DNA from: Hydrogenophaga intermedia
GTDB taxonomy: Bacteria > Pseudomonadota > Gammaproteobacteria > Burkholderiales > Burkholderiaceae_C
Direction: 5' to 3'
DNA: 64,000 nucleotides
Assembly (NCBI RefSeq): GCF_000723405.1
Contig: NZ_CCAE010000006.1
Coordinates: 137,001-201,000, forward strand
A program made the translations under genes and the position numbers. Positions 57,672-64,000 of this stretch are shown here, piece by piece (the first letter of the stretch is position 1; each line of letters begins with the position of its first letter). The notes beneath the pieces were generated by a model. The model made no database searches and had not been told where the DNA came from. It worked only from the letters and a program-made list of their open reading frames with translations.

Positions 57672-58421
57672 ATGAGCGACAAGGTATTGCTGGTCACGGG
57701 CGGCTCGCGCGGCATCGGGGCAGCCACTTGCCGGCTCGCCGCGAAGGCGGGCTGGGCGGTGGCGGTGAACTACAGCGCGAACTCGCTGGCCGCCGACGAG
57801 GTGGTGCGCGCCATCCGTGCCGACGGCGGGCGCGCCATGGCCGTGCAGGCCGACGTGGTGGACGAGGCGCAGGTGCTGCGCATGTTCGAGCAAGTCGACG
57901 CCAAGTTCGGCCGCCTCACCGGCCTGGTGAACAACGCGGGGGTGGTGGACCGCCGGGCGCGGCTCGACGAGATGGACGTGGCGCGCTGGCGGCGCATGTT
58001 CGACATCAACGTGATCGGCAGCCTGCTGTGCGCGCGCGAGGCTGTGCGCCGCATGAGCCCGAAGCACGGCGGCGCGGGCGGCGCGATCGTCAATCTCTCC
58101 AGCGCGGCCGCGCGCCTGGGCTCGCCCGGCGAGTACGTGGACTACGCCGCGTCCAAGGGCGCCATCGACAGCTTCACCGTGGGCCTGGCCAAGGAGCTGG
58201 CGGCGGAGAACATCCGCGTGAATGCGGTTCGCCCGGGCCTCATCGACACGGACATCCACGCCAGCGGCGGGCGCCCCGACCGCCTGCGCGAACTCGCGCC
58301 CCAGATTCCCATGCAGCGCGGCGGCCAGGCCGACGAGGTGGCCAGCCTGATCGTGTGGCTGCTGTCCGACGCCGCGAGCTACACCACCATGAGCCTGATC
58401 GACGTTTCGGGAGCGCGCTGA
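57672..58421 (+). CDS. Short-chain dehydrogenase/reductase
   Basis: Classical SDR of 249 residues. The cofactor motif TGGSRGIGAA is near residues 8-17, NNAG near 87 and the catalytic Ser-Tyr-Lys triad in LSSAA.. and YVDYAASKGAID. An NADP(H) preference is suggested by the basic residue position but not certain. Its stop overlaps the MaoC gene (TGATG). FabG-like, it could reduce a 3-ketoacyl group next to the hydratase. Confidence 0.94.
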   Translation: MSDKVLLVTGGSRGIGAATCRLAAKAGWAVAVNYSANSLAADEVVRAIRADGGRAMAVQADVVDEAQVLRMFEQVDAKFGRLTGLVNNAGVVDRRARLDEMDVARWRRMFDINVIGSLLCAREAVRRMSPKHGGAGGAIVNLSSAAARLGSPGEYVDYAASKGAIDSFTVGLAKELAAENIRVNAVRPGLIDTDIHASGGRPDRLRELAPQIPMQRGGQADEVASLIVWLLSDAASYTTMSLIDVSGAR

Positions 58422-58900
58422 TGTCCGTGCAGAAAAAGGAACCCCGCCTGTACTGGGAAGACCTGTCGGTTGGCGAGACGCGCGACCTGGGCAGCCTGTC
58501 ACCTACGGCCGAAGAGATCGTCGCCTTTGCCAGCCAGTGGGACCCGCAGCCCTTTCACCTGGACCCGGAGGCCGCGAAGGACTCGGTCTTCGGCGCCCTG
58601 TGCGCCAGCGGCTGGCACACCTGCGCCATGGCCATGCGGCTCATGGTCACCAACTTCCTGCACGACACATCGAGCCTGGGCTCGCCGGGGCTGGAGAGCC
58701 TGAAGTGGCTCAAGCCCGTGTTCCCGGGCGACACGCTCACGCTCACGCACACCATCACCGAGAAGCGCGTGATGGGCAAGCGCCCCGACGTGGGCCTGGT
58801 GCGCACCATCTGGGAGATGGTGAACCAGCACGGCGAGCCCGTGCTGCGCATGGAGGGATACGGCATGTTCCGTCTGAAGAACCCTGCCCAAACGCCCTGA
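58421..58900 (+). CDS. MaoC-like enoyl-CoA hydratase family protein
   Basis: Hot-dog-fold protein of 159 residues. The catalytic Asp/His segment is FASQWDPQPFHLDPEAAKDS, the R-specific hydratase signature, and ASGWHTCAMAMRLMV follows; FPGDTLTLTHTITEKR closes the domain. It acts on enoyl-CoA or mesaconyl-type substrates. Its ATG shares one base with the SDR stop. An SDR-MaoC pair fits reversible hydration and reduction of acyl chains. Confidence 0.92.
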   Translation: MSVQKKEPRLYWEDLSVGETRDLGSLSPTAEEIVAFASQWDPQPFHLDPEAAKDSVFGALCASGWHTCAMAMRLMVTNFLHDTSSLGSPGLESLKWLKPVFPGDTLTLTHTITEKRVMGKRPDVGLVRTIWEMVNQHGEPVLRMEGYGMFRLKNPAQTP

Positions 58901-58935
58901 AGCCAGCCACAATGCGGCGCCCATCCGCCGCCGCC

Positions 58936-59556
58936 ATGGATTTCAAACCCCTCATCACCCTGCTGGCCATCGTCAACCCGCTGGCCATCGTTCCCTTCTT
59001 CATCCACTACACGCAGGGCTTCAGCCGCCAGCAGCGCCGGCGCACGGTGATGATCTCGGCCTTCAGCGCTTTCGCGGTGATCGCCACCTGCGCGCTGGTG
59101 GGCCTGCAGATCCTCGAGTTCTTCTCGATCTCGCTGGCAAGCTTTCAGGTGGGCGGCGGCATGCTGCTGCTGACCTCGGCGCTGGCCATGCTGAACGCGC
59201 GCCCGGCGGAAGCCAAGACCACCGACCAGGACCTGAGCGAGGACTCGCCGCGCACCAGCGTCGCGGTGGTGCCGCTCACCATCCCGCTGCTCACCGGCCC
59301 GGCCACCATGTCCACCGTGGTGATTTACGCCGACCAGGCCAAAACCTTTTTCCAGCACGCCGCATTGGTGGGCTACGGCGTGGTCATCGCGCTGGCCACG
59401 GCGGTGTGCTTCGCGCTGGCCGAGCCCATCGCGCGGGGTCTGGGGCAGACCGGCATCAACGTGATGACGCGGCTGATGGGGCTGATCCTGGCGGCCCTGT
59501 CGGTGGAGGTGATGGCCGCGGGCCTGACGAAGCTGTTTCCGGCGCTGGCGGGCTAG
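58936..59556 (+). CDS. MarC-family integral membrane protein
   Basis: UPF0056/MarC protein of 206 residues with six hydrophobic segments. Family motifs are LITLLAIVNPLAIVPFFIHYTQG near the start, SFQVGGGMLLLTSALAMLNA, AVVPLTIPLLTGPATMSTVVIYA and INVMTRLMGLILAALSVEVMAAGL. Function is unknown; link to multiple antibiotic resistance was not upheld. The start at 58936 is conserved; ATG at 58912 adds eight residues. It converges on the AraC gene with a 4-bp overlap. Confidence 0.92.
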   Translation: MDFKPLITLLAIVNPLAIVPFFIHYTQGFSRQQRRRTVMISAFSAFAVIATCALVGLQILEFFSISLASFQVGGGMLLLTSALAMLNARPAEAKTTDQDLSEDSPRTSVAVVPLTIPLLTGPATMSTVVIYADQAKTFFQHAALVGYGVVIALATAVCFALAEPIARGLGQTGINVMTRLMGLILAALSVEVMAAGLTKLFPALAG

Positions 59557-60563
59557 GCCGTGGTGGCCCGGCGCGGGTGGCGCACGGCGGCGGGCGGCAG
59601 ACCCACGACGCGCTTGAAGGCCCGGCTGAACGAGGCCTCGGAGTCGTAGCCCAGGCGCGTGGCCGCCACCGCCACCCGCATGCCCTCGCGCTCGATCCAG
59701 CGCCGCGCCTGAAACATGCGCACGCGGGCCACGTACTTCGCGGGGCTTTCGCCCACGGTGCGCGTGAAGGCCTCGGCGAAGCTCGAGCGCGACGCGCCCA
59801 TCAGCCCCGCGAGCGCCGGCACCGACCAGTCTCGCTCGGGCGCGGCGTGAATGGCCGCGATCACCTTGCCGATGCGCGGGCACTGCATGGCCGCGATCCA
59901 GCCGCTGGCGTCGCTGCAGGCGCACTCCACCCAGGCGCGGATGATGCTCGCGGCCAGCACGTCGGCCAGGCGCGCGAGCATGCCGCAAGCGCCGATGCGC
60001 TCCAGCGCCACTTCGCGCTCCATGGCCTCGAGCAGCGCGGGCACCGACGGGTCGCGCAAGGCCAGTTCGTTGGCGCGCATCACGTCCGGCATCATGGCCA
60101 GCAGCGGGTGCAGCGGGTCGAGGTTGAAGCGCATGGTGCCGCAGAACATCACGTCGCCCGTCGGGCCCAGTGGCTCGCCACCCGCCGCCGGCGCCTCGCC
60201 GACGAGGTAAATGTTGTCCGCCACCGGGGTGCGCGTGAGCGAATCGATGTCCACCGCCGGCTCCTGCGGCGAACTCGCCAGCACATGAAAGACACCGCGC
60301 GGCAGCAGCACCGCATCGCCAGCGTGCAAGGCGAGCCACTCGCTGCCCGGCGTGCGCAGCCAGGCCGTGCCGCGGGCCACGAAGTGAAAGCGCGCCTCGG
60401 GCGTCGCGGGGAAGGCCACGGCCCAGGGTGGGCGCATCACGCAGCGGCCGTACTCCACGCCGTCGAGGCGCAGCCCGAGCAGGATCTGGCTCAGCAGGTC
60501 CGAGGGCCTGCTCGGCAGCGGTTCACGCGGCAAGGGCGCAAGCCCGGAGGAATGGTCATGCAT
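59553..60563 (-). CDS. AraC-family regulator with cupin sensor
   Basis: Regulator of 336 residues. The N-terminal cupin_6 domain (about 20-200: SDLLSQILLGLRLDGVEYGRCVMRPPWAVAFPA) senses a ligand; the C-terminal HTH (about 235-330) has VPALAGLMGASRSSFAEAFTRTVGESPAKYVARVRMFQA and VAVAATRLGYDSEASFSRAFKRVVG. It is divergent from an MFS transporter gene 90 bp away, its probable target. ATG at 60623 is an alternative start. Confidence 0.93.
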   Translation of the reverse strand: MHDHSSGLAPLPREPLPSRPSDLLSQILLGLRLDGVEYGRCVMRPPWAVAFPATPEARFHFVARGTAWLRTPGSEWLALHAGDAVLLPRGVFHVLASSPQEPAVDIDSLTRTPVADNIYLVGEAPAAGGEPLGPTGDVMFCGTMRFNLDPLHPLLAMMPDVMRANELALRDPSVPALLEAMEREVALERIGACGMLARLADVLAASIIRAWVECACSDASGWIAAMQCPRIGKVIAAIHAAPERDWSVPALAGLMGASRSSFAEAFTRTVGESPAKYVARVRMFQARRWIEREGMRVAVAATRLGYDSEASFSRAFKRVVGLPPAAVRHPRRATTA

Positions 60564-60652
60564 TTCGGCTGATTCGACATTGAAACGCCGAGATGCTAGC
60601 CCTAGGCTGTCGACCTTCGCCATCCGGCGCCCGTTTCAACCCCTGCCCTCCC

Positions 60653-61900
60653 ATGACTACTTCCTGCAGCGCCTGCCTCGACGCCGAACCGGCCGCCCGC
60701 GCCCTCACCCCAGAACCCGAACCCGATCCAGCCCCCAGCGCCGTCACGGACAAGGCCCATTGGGCCGCCATCGGCTCGCTCTCGATGGGCGTCTTCGGCC
60801 TGGTGACGGCCGAGTTCCTGCCCGCCAGCCTGCTCACGCCCATGGCCGCCGACCTGGGCATCAGCCACGGCGCGGCCGGCCAGACCGTCACGGCCACGGC
60901 CGTGGTCGGCGCCATCGCCGCGCCCGCCCTGCCCCTGCTGACGCGCCGCATCGACCGGCGCTGGGTCATGCTGGGCCTGAGCGCCATGCTGGTGGTCTCC
61001 AATCTGATGGCCGCGCTGGCCAGCTCGCTGCCCGCCTTGCTGCTGGCGCGCGTGCTGCTGGGCGTGGCGCTGGGGGGCTTCTGGTCGCTGGCGGGCGCCC
61101 TGGCGCTGCGCCTGGTGCCGCCCGATCGGTTCGCGCGCGCCATGTCCCTGATCCTCACCGGCGTGTCGGTGGCCACCGTGTGCGCCGCGCCGGTCGGCGC
61201 CTGGATGGGTGAGCTCTGGGGCTGGCGCAGCGCCTTCATCGTGGCCGGTGTGGTGAGCCTGCTCACGCTGCTGGTGCAGGCGCTCACCCTGCCCGCGCTG
61301 CCGCCGCGCGACCACGCCGACCTGCGCCGCCTGGGCCGCCTGCTGGCCCGCGCCGACGTGCGCGTGGCCCTGCTGGCGGTGGTGCTCATGATCTCGGGCC
61401 ATTTCGCCGGCTTCACTTACATCCGCCCGCTCATGGAGAACGTCACCCACCTGTCGGTGCAGGCGATCTCGATGGTGCTGCTGGGCTACGGCATCGGCGG
61501 CTTCTTCGGCAACCTCGTAGGCGGTTACCTGGCCGAGCGCAGCGAGCGCCGCGCCATCGTGGCCGGCGGCTCGCTGATCGTGCTGCTGGCCGGGGGCCTG
61601 CTGCTGGCGGGCAGTTCACCGCTGGTGACGGCCGTGGCCGTCACGCTCTGGGGCTTCGCCTTCGGTGCCTTCCCCGTGGGCTTCCAGACCTGGATCGTGC
61701 GCACCGCGCCCGACCAGACCGAGGCCGCGGGCGGCCTGCTGATGGCCGCCTTCCAGATCGCCATCGCCAGCGGCGCCATCGGCGGCGGCATGCTGGTCGA
61801 TCACGTGGGCGCGCTCGGCGGCCCGCTGTTCGCCCTCGCCACCATCACCCTGGGCACGCTGCTGACGCTGCGCCACGGCCCGCGCGCGCACCGCGCCTGA
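60653..61900 (+). CDS. MFS transporter, DHA1/NepI-like
   Basis: Major facilitator superfamily permease of 415 residues with twelve hydrophobic segments. The motif A region is RRIDRRWVMLGLSAMLV near the loop 2-3, and GGFWSLAGALALRLVPPDR and FGAFPVGFQTWIVRTAPDQTEAAGG are typical of the AraJ/NepI branch of drug and purine-nucleoside efflux. The first 35 residues are hydrophilic and Cys/Pro-rich. It is divergent from the cupin-AraC gene. Substrate unknown. Confidence 0.92.
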   Translation: MTTSCSACLDAEPAARALTPEPEPDPAPSAVTDKAHWAAIGSLSMGVFGLVTAEFLPASLLTPMAADLGISHGAAGQTVTATAVVGAIAAPALPLLTRRIDRRWVMLGLSAMLVVSNLMAALASSLPALLLARVLLGVALGGFWSLAGALALRLVPPDRFARAMSLILTGVSVATVCAAPVGAWMGELWGWRSAFIVAGVVSLLTLLVQALTLPALPPRDHADLRRLGRLLARADVRVALLAVVLMISGHFAGFTYIRPLMENVTHLSVQAISMVLLGYGIGGFFGNLVGGYLAERSERRAIVAGGSLIVLLAGGLLLAGSSPLVTAVAVTLWGFAFGAFPVGFQTWIVRTAPDQTEAAGGLLMAAFQIAIASGAIGGGMLVDHVGALGGPLFALATITLGTLLTLRHGPRAHRA

Positions 61901-61914
61901 CAGGACACGACGCC

Positions 61915-62991
61915 ATGAACCCGACCCCTTCAGACGCCCAGGTCGCCGCGCTGAACCGGCGCATCGTGCTCGCCGCCCGGCCCGAAGGCGCGCCGCGCCT
62001 GTCCGACTTTCGCGTCGAGACCGGGCCCGTTCCCGAACCCGCGCACGGCGAGGTGCTGTTGCAAACCCTGGCGCTCTCGCTCGACCCTTACATGCGCAAC
62101 CTGATGGACCCGGTGGGTCCGGGCTACGCGCCGCCGGTGGCGCTGGGCGAGACCATGGTGGGCGGCACGGTCAGCCGCGTGGTGGCCTCGCGCCACCCCG
62201 ACCTGCGGCCCGGCGGCCTGGTTCTGGCCAACGCGGGCTGGCAGGACTTCACGCTGTCGGACGGCAGCGACTTGTTGCCACTCGACAGCGGATCGGCGCC
62301 CGCCTTGCCACCTTCACTGTCGCTCGGCGCACTGGGCATGCCGGGTTTCACCGCCCACGTGGGCCTGCTCGACCTTGCCCAGCCGCGCCCCGGCGAGACC
62401 GTGGTGGTGGCCGCGGCCACGGGTGCCGTGGGCGCCAACGTGGGTCAGTTGGCGCGCCTGCATGGCGCGCGCGCCGTGGGCGTCGCGGGAGGTGCCGACA
62501 AATGCCGGCACGCGGTGCAGGTCCTGGGCTTCGACGCCTGCATCGACCGCCACGCGCCCGACTTCGCGCAACGGCTGGCGCAGGCCTGCGCACAAGGCAT
62601 CGACGTGTACTTCGAAAACGTGGGCGGGGCCGTGCTCGACGCCGTGCTGCCCCTGCTCAACCCCGGCGCGCGGGTGCCGGTGTGCGGCTTCATCGCCCAC
62701 TACAACGGCCCCATGGAAGGCGCGAGTGCGACGGACCAACGGCCCGCGCTGCTGGCCACCGTGCTGCAAAAGCGCGTTCGCCTGCAGGGCTTCATCGTGC
62801 TCGACCACTACGGCGAGCGCTTCGAGCACCTGCGGCGCTTTCGCGAGCGCATGCACCGCTGGATCGAGGAAGGCCGGGTGCACGCGCAGGAGCACGTGGT
62901 GGACGGGCTGCTGCAGGCGCCGCAGGGGCTGATCGACCTGCTGGCGGGGCGCCACCTGGGCAAGACGGTGGTGCGCGTGGCCGAGGCCTGA
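61915..62991 (+). CDS. NADP-dependent medium-chain reductase, CurA type
   Basis: MDR-family oxidoreductase of 358 residues. The opening NRRIVLAARPEGAPRLSDFRVETGPVPEPAHGEVLLQTLALSLDPYMRNLM and the nucleotide motif VVVAAATGAVGANVGQLARLHGARAVGVAGGADKC are typical of curcumin/enone reductases that lack zinc ligands. Substrate is unspecified. It lies 14 bp after the MFS gene and may be cotranscribed with it. Confidence 0.92.
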   Translation: MNPTPSDAQVAALNRRIVLAARPEGAPRLSDFRVETGPVPEPAHGEVLLQTLALSLDPYMRNLMDPVGPGYAPPVALGETMVGGTVSRVVASRHPDLRPGGLVLANAGWQDFTLSDGSDLLPLDSGSAPALPPSLSLGALGMPGFTAHVGLLDLAQPRPGETVVVAAATGAVGANVGQLARLHGARAVGVAGGADKCRHAVQVLGFDACIDRHAPDFAQRLAQACAQGIDVYFENVGGAVLDAVLPLLNPGARVPVCGFIAHYNGPMEGASATDQRPALLATVLQKRVRLQGFIVLDHYGERFEHLRRFRERMHRWIEEGRVHAQEHVVDGLLQAPQGLIDLLAGRHLGKTVVRVAEA

Positions 62992-63014
62992 GCCCCGCCC
63001 CGCGCGCCAAGCAA

Positions 63015-64000
63015 TTACTTCAGCTTCTGCGTCTCCGCCCGGAACTCCGCCAGCACCGCGCGCGCGTTCTTCAAGCCACGCCCCTCGGCCGCCGCCACCC
63101 ACTTGTCCTCCAGCTGCGCCTGCTTGGCCTTCACCTCGTTCACGAAGGCCTCGTTGGCCATCTGGCGCTGCACCCCGGTGGTCTTCTGGATGTCGCGCGA
63201 GGCGGCGTCGGTGCGGTCCCAGCCGGCGGCGAAGAGGCGCGCGGCGTACTCGCCCGAGACCTTGTCGATGGCCGCGCGTTCCTCGGGCTTCAAGCTGTCG
63301 TACTTCGCCTTGTTCATCATGAAGACGAAGCTGGTGTTGTAGAGCCCGCCCGGAAAGGTGGTGGCGTACTTCACCATGCCCAGGCGCATGGACTGCAGCG
63401 ACTCGTCGGGGAAGAAGGTGCCGTCCATCACGCCGGTGGACAGGAGTTCGAAGGAGTCGGTGGCGGGCTTGAGCGTGGTGTTCCACCCCATGAGCTTGGA
63501 CAGCTCGTTGATGTTGCCGCCACCGATGCGGAACTTGAGTTTGGCCGCATCGGCGGCGCTGGCCACCGGCTGCTTCACCGTGAAGATGATGCCGGGACCG
63601 TGGGTGAAAACGGCCAGCGTCTTCACGCCGCGGTGCTCGCCCAGCGGGGCGAAGTACTTGTCGTAAATGCGCTGGTAGGCCACGCTGGTGGCGGTGGAGC
63701 TGTCGCCGAGGAAGGGGAACTCGGCCACCTGCGTGAAGATGAAGCGCCCGGGCGTGTAGCCGTCCACCGTGTACGACACATCGGCCAGGCCGTCGCGCAC
63801 CGCGTCGAAGGTGCCGGGCGGCGCGGACACGGCCTTGGGCAGCAGGTTGCACTTGAGGCTGCCCTTGCTTTCTTTCTCCACCGCTTCGCACCACTGGTTC
63901 TGCGCCATGGTGGCGCCGTGCGCCGGGGGCAGCCAGGTGGAGACGTTGAGCACGGTCTGGGCGCCGGCGGTGCCGCTGGCGGCAAACAGCGCGAGCAGCG
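63015..64000 (-). CDS. TRAP transporter substrate-binding protein DctP, 5' end beyond window
   Basis: Periplasmic binding protein of a TRAP transporter. The start lies beyond the right edge; visible are the end of a signal peptide (LLALFAASGTAGA) and 324 residues of mature chain: VLNVSTWLPPAHGATMAQNQWCEAVEKESKG, GGNINELSKLMGWNTT and GLYNTSFVFMMNKAKYDSL. The Arg of FRIGGGN, conserved in TRAP proteins, binds carboxylates. The transporter membrane genes should lie outside the window. Confidence 0.92.
   Translation of the reverse strand, partial: LLALFAASGTAGAQTVLNVSTWLPPAHGATMAQNQWCEAVEKESKGSLKCNLLPKAVSAPPGTFDAVRDGLADVSYTVDGYTPGRFIFTQVAEFPFLGDSSTATSVAYQRIYDKYFAPLGEHRGVKTLAVFTHGPGIIFTVKQPVASAADAAKLKFRIGGGNINELSKLMGWNTTLKPATDSFELLSTGVMDGTFFPDESLQSMRLGMVKYATTFPGGLYNTSFVFMMNKAKYDSLKPEERAAIDKVSGEYAARLFAAGWDRTDAASRDIQKTTGVQRQMANEAFVNEVKAKQAQLEDKWVAAAEGRGLKNARAVLAEFRAETQKLK

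Overview
The window looks like a core chromosomal segment of a high-GC betaproteobacterium, most likely Burkholderiales/Comamonadaceae. This is inferred from gene order (tufB-secE-nusG-rplKAJL-rpoB with tRNA genes; lptA-lptB-rpoN; argS-SPOR-dsbA), the enzyme types present and a GC-rich intergenic repeat of the kind seen in that family. I see no prophage, insertion sequence, CRISPR array or rRNA gene. Coding density is very high, and many neighbouring genes share ATGA or TGATG stop/start overlaps.

Layout. 1-8,000 (leftward): the transcription/translation block tRNA-Tyr, tRNA-Gly, tRNA-Thr, tuf, tRNA-Trp, secE, nusG, rplK, rplA, rplJ, rplL and the 5' part of rpoB, with RNA hairpins between genes. 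8,050-18,000: tryptophan synthesis genes trpE, trpG, trpD, trpC followed by ung, interrupted between trpG and trpD by a threonine aldolase and a LysE/RhtB exporter. Upstream of trpE lies an unannotated candidate leader peptide with a Trp-Pro-Trp stretch. Two secreted proteins on the other strand separate this block from rpe-gph. 18,000-29,000 (mostly rightward): apaG, a membrane protein of the so-called Gcr recombinase family, thiL, a LysR regulator with an orphan substrate-binding protein and an Fe(II)/2-oxoglutarate dioxygenase, pgpA, pncC, an AlkC-type glycosylase, then a divergent Acg-like nitroreductase/LysR pair. 29,000-33,000: DUF3597, a glutathione transferase, a UPF0149/SEC-C protein, an unreported small ORF with a perfect Shine-Dalgarno, and a membrane-anchored FMN glutamate-synthase-like enzyme.

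33,000-41,800 (leftward): argS, SPOR protein, dsbA, then lptA-lptB-rpoN-rlmL-like-PIN-YwqK-like in one tight run. 41,800-45,900: divergent argP and argO-davB-davA, which together read as a lysine-responsive module joining export with the first two steps of the 5-aminovalerate lysine degradation route. 45,800-55,300: LysR with a CaiB/BaiF CoA-transferase, haloacid dehalogenase, glcB, a degenerate kinase/receiver protein, hemB, corA, GST. 55,300-64,000: accessory metabolism with a secreted amidohydrolase, dienelactone hydrolase, HCCA-isomerase-like protein, SDR plus MaoC hydratase, MarC, an AraC/MFS divergent pair, a CurA-type reductase and a TRAP substrate-binding protein cut by the right edge.

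The observations I rate highest are the ArgP-ArgO-DavBA lysine module with a palindromic candidate operator, the candidate trp leader peptide and hairpins, the long alternative hairpins between rplL and rpoB, the PIN/YwqK pair coupled to an rRNA-methyltransferase-like gene behind rpoN, and two opposite copies of a dispersed GC-rich repeat. Start codons were chosen by family alignment from memory, ribosome-binding sites and overlaps; no database search was possible.
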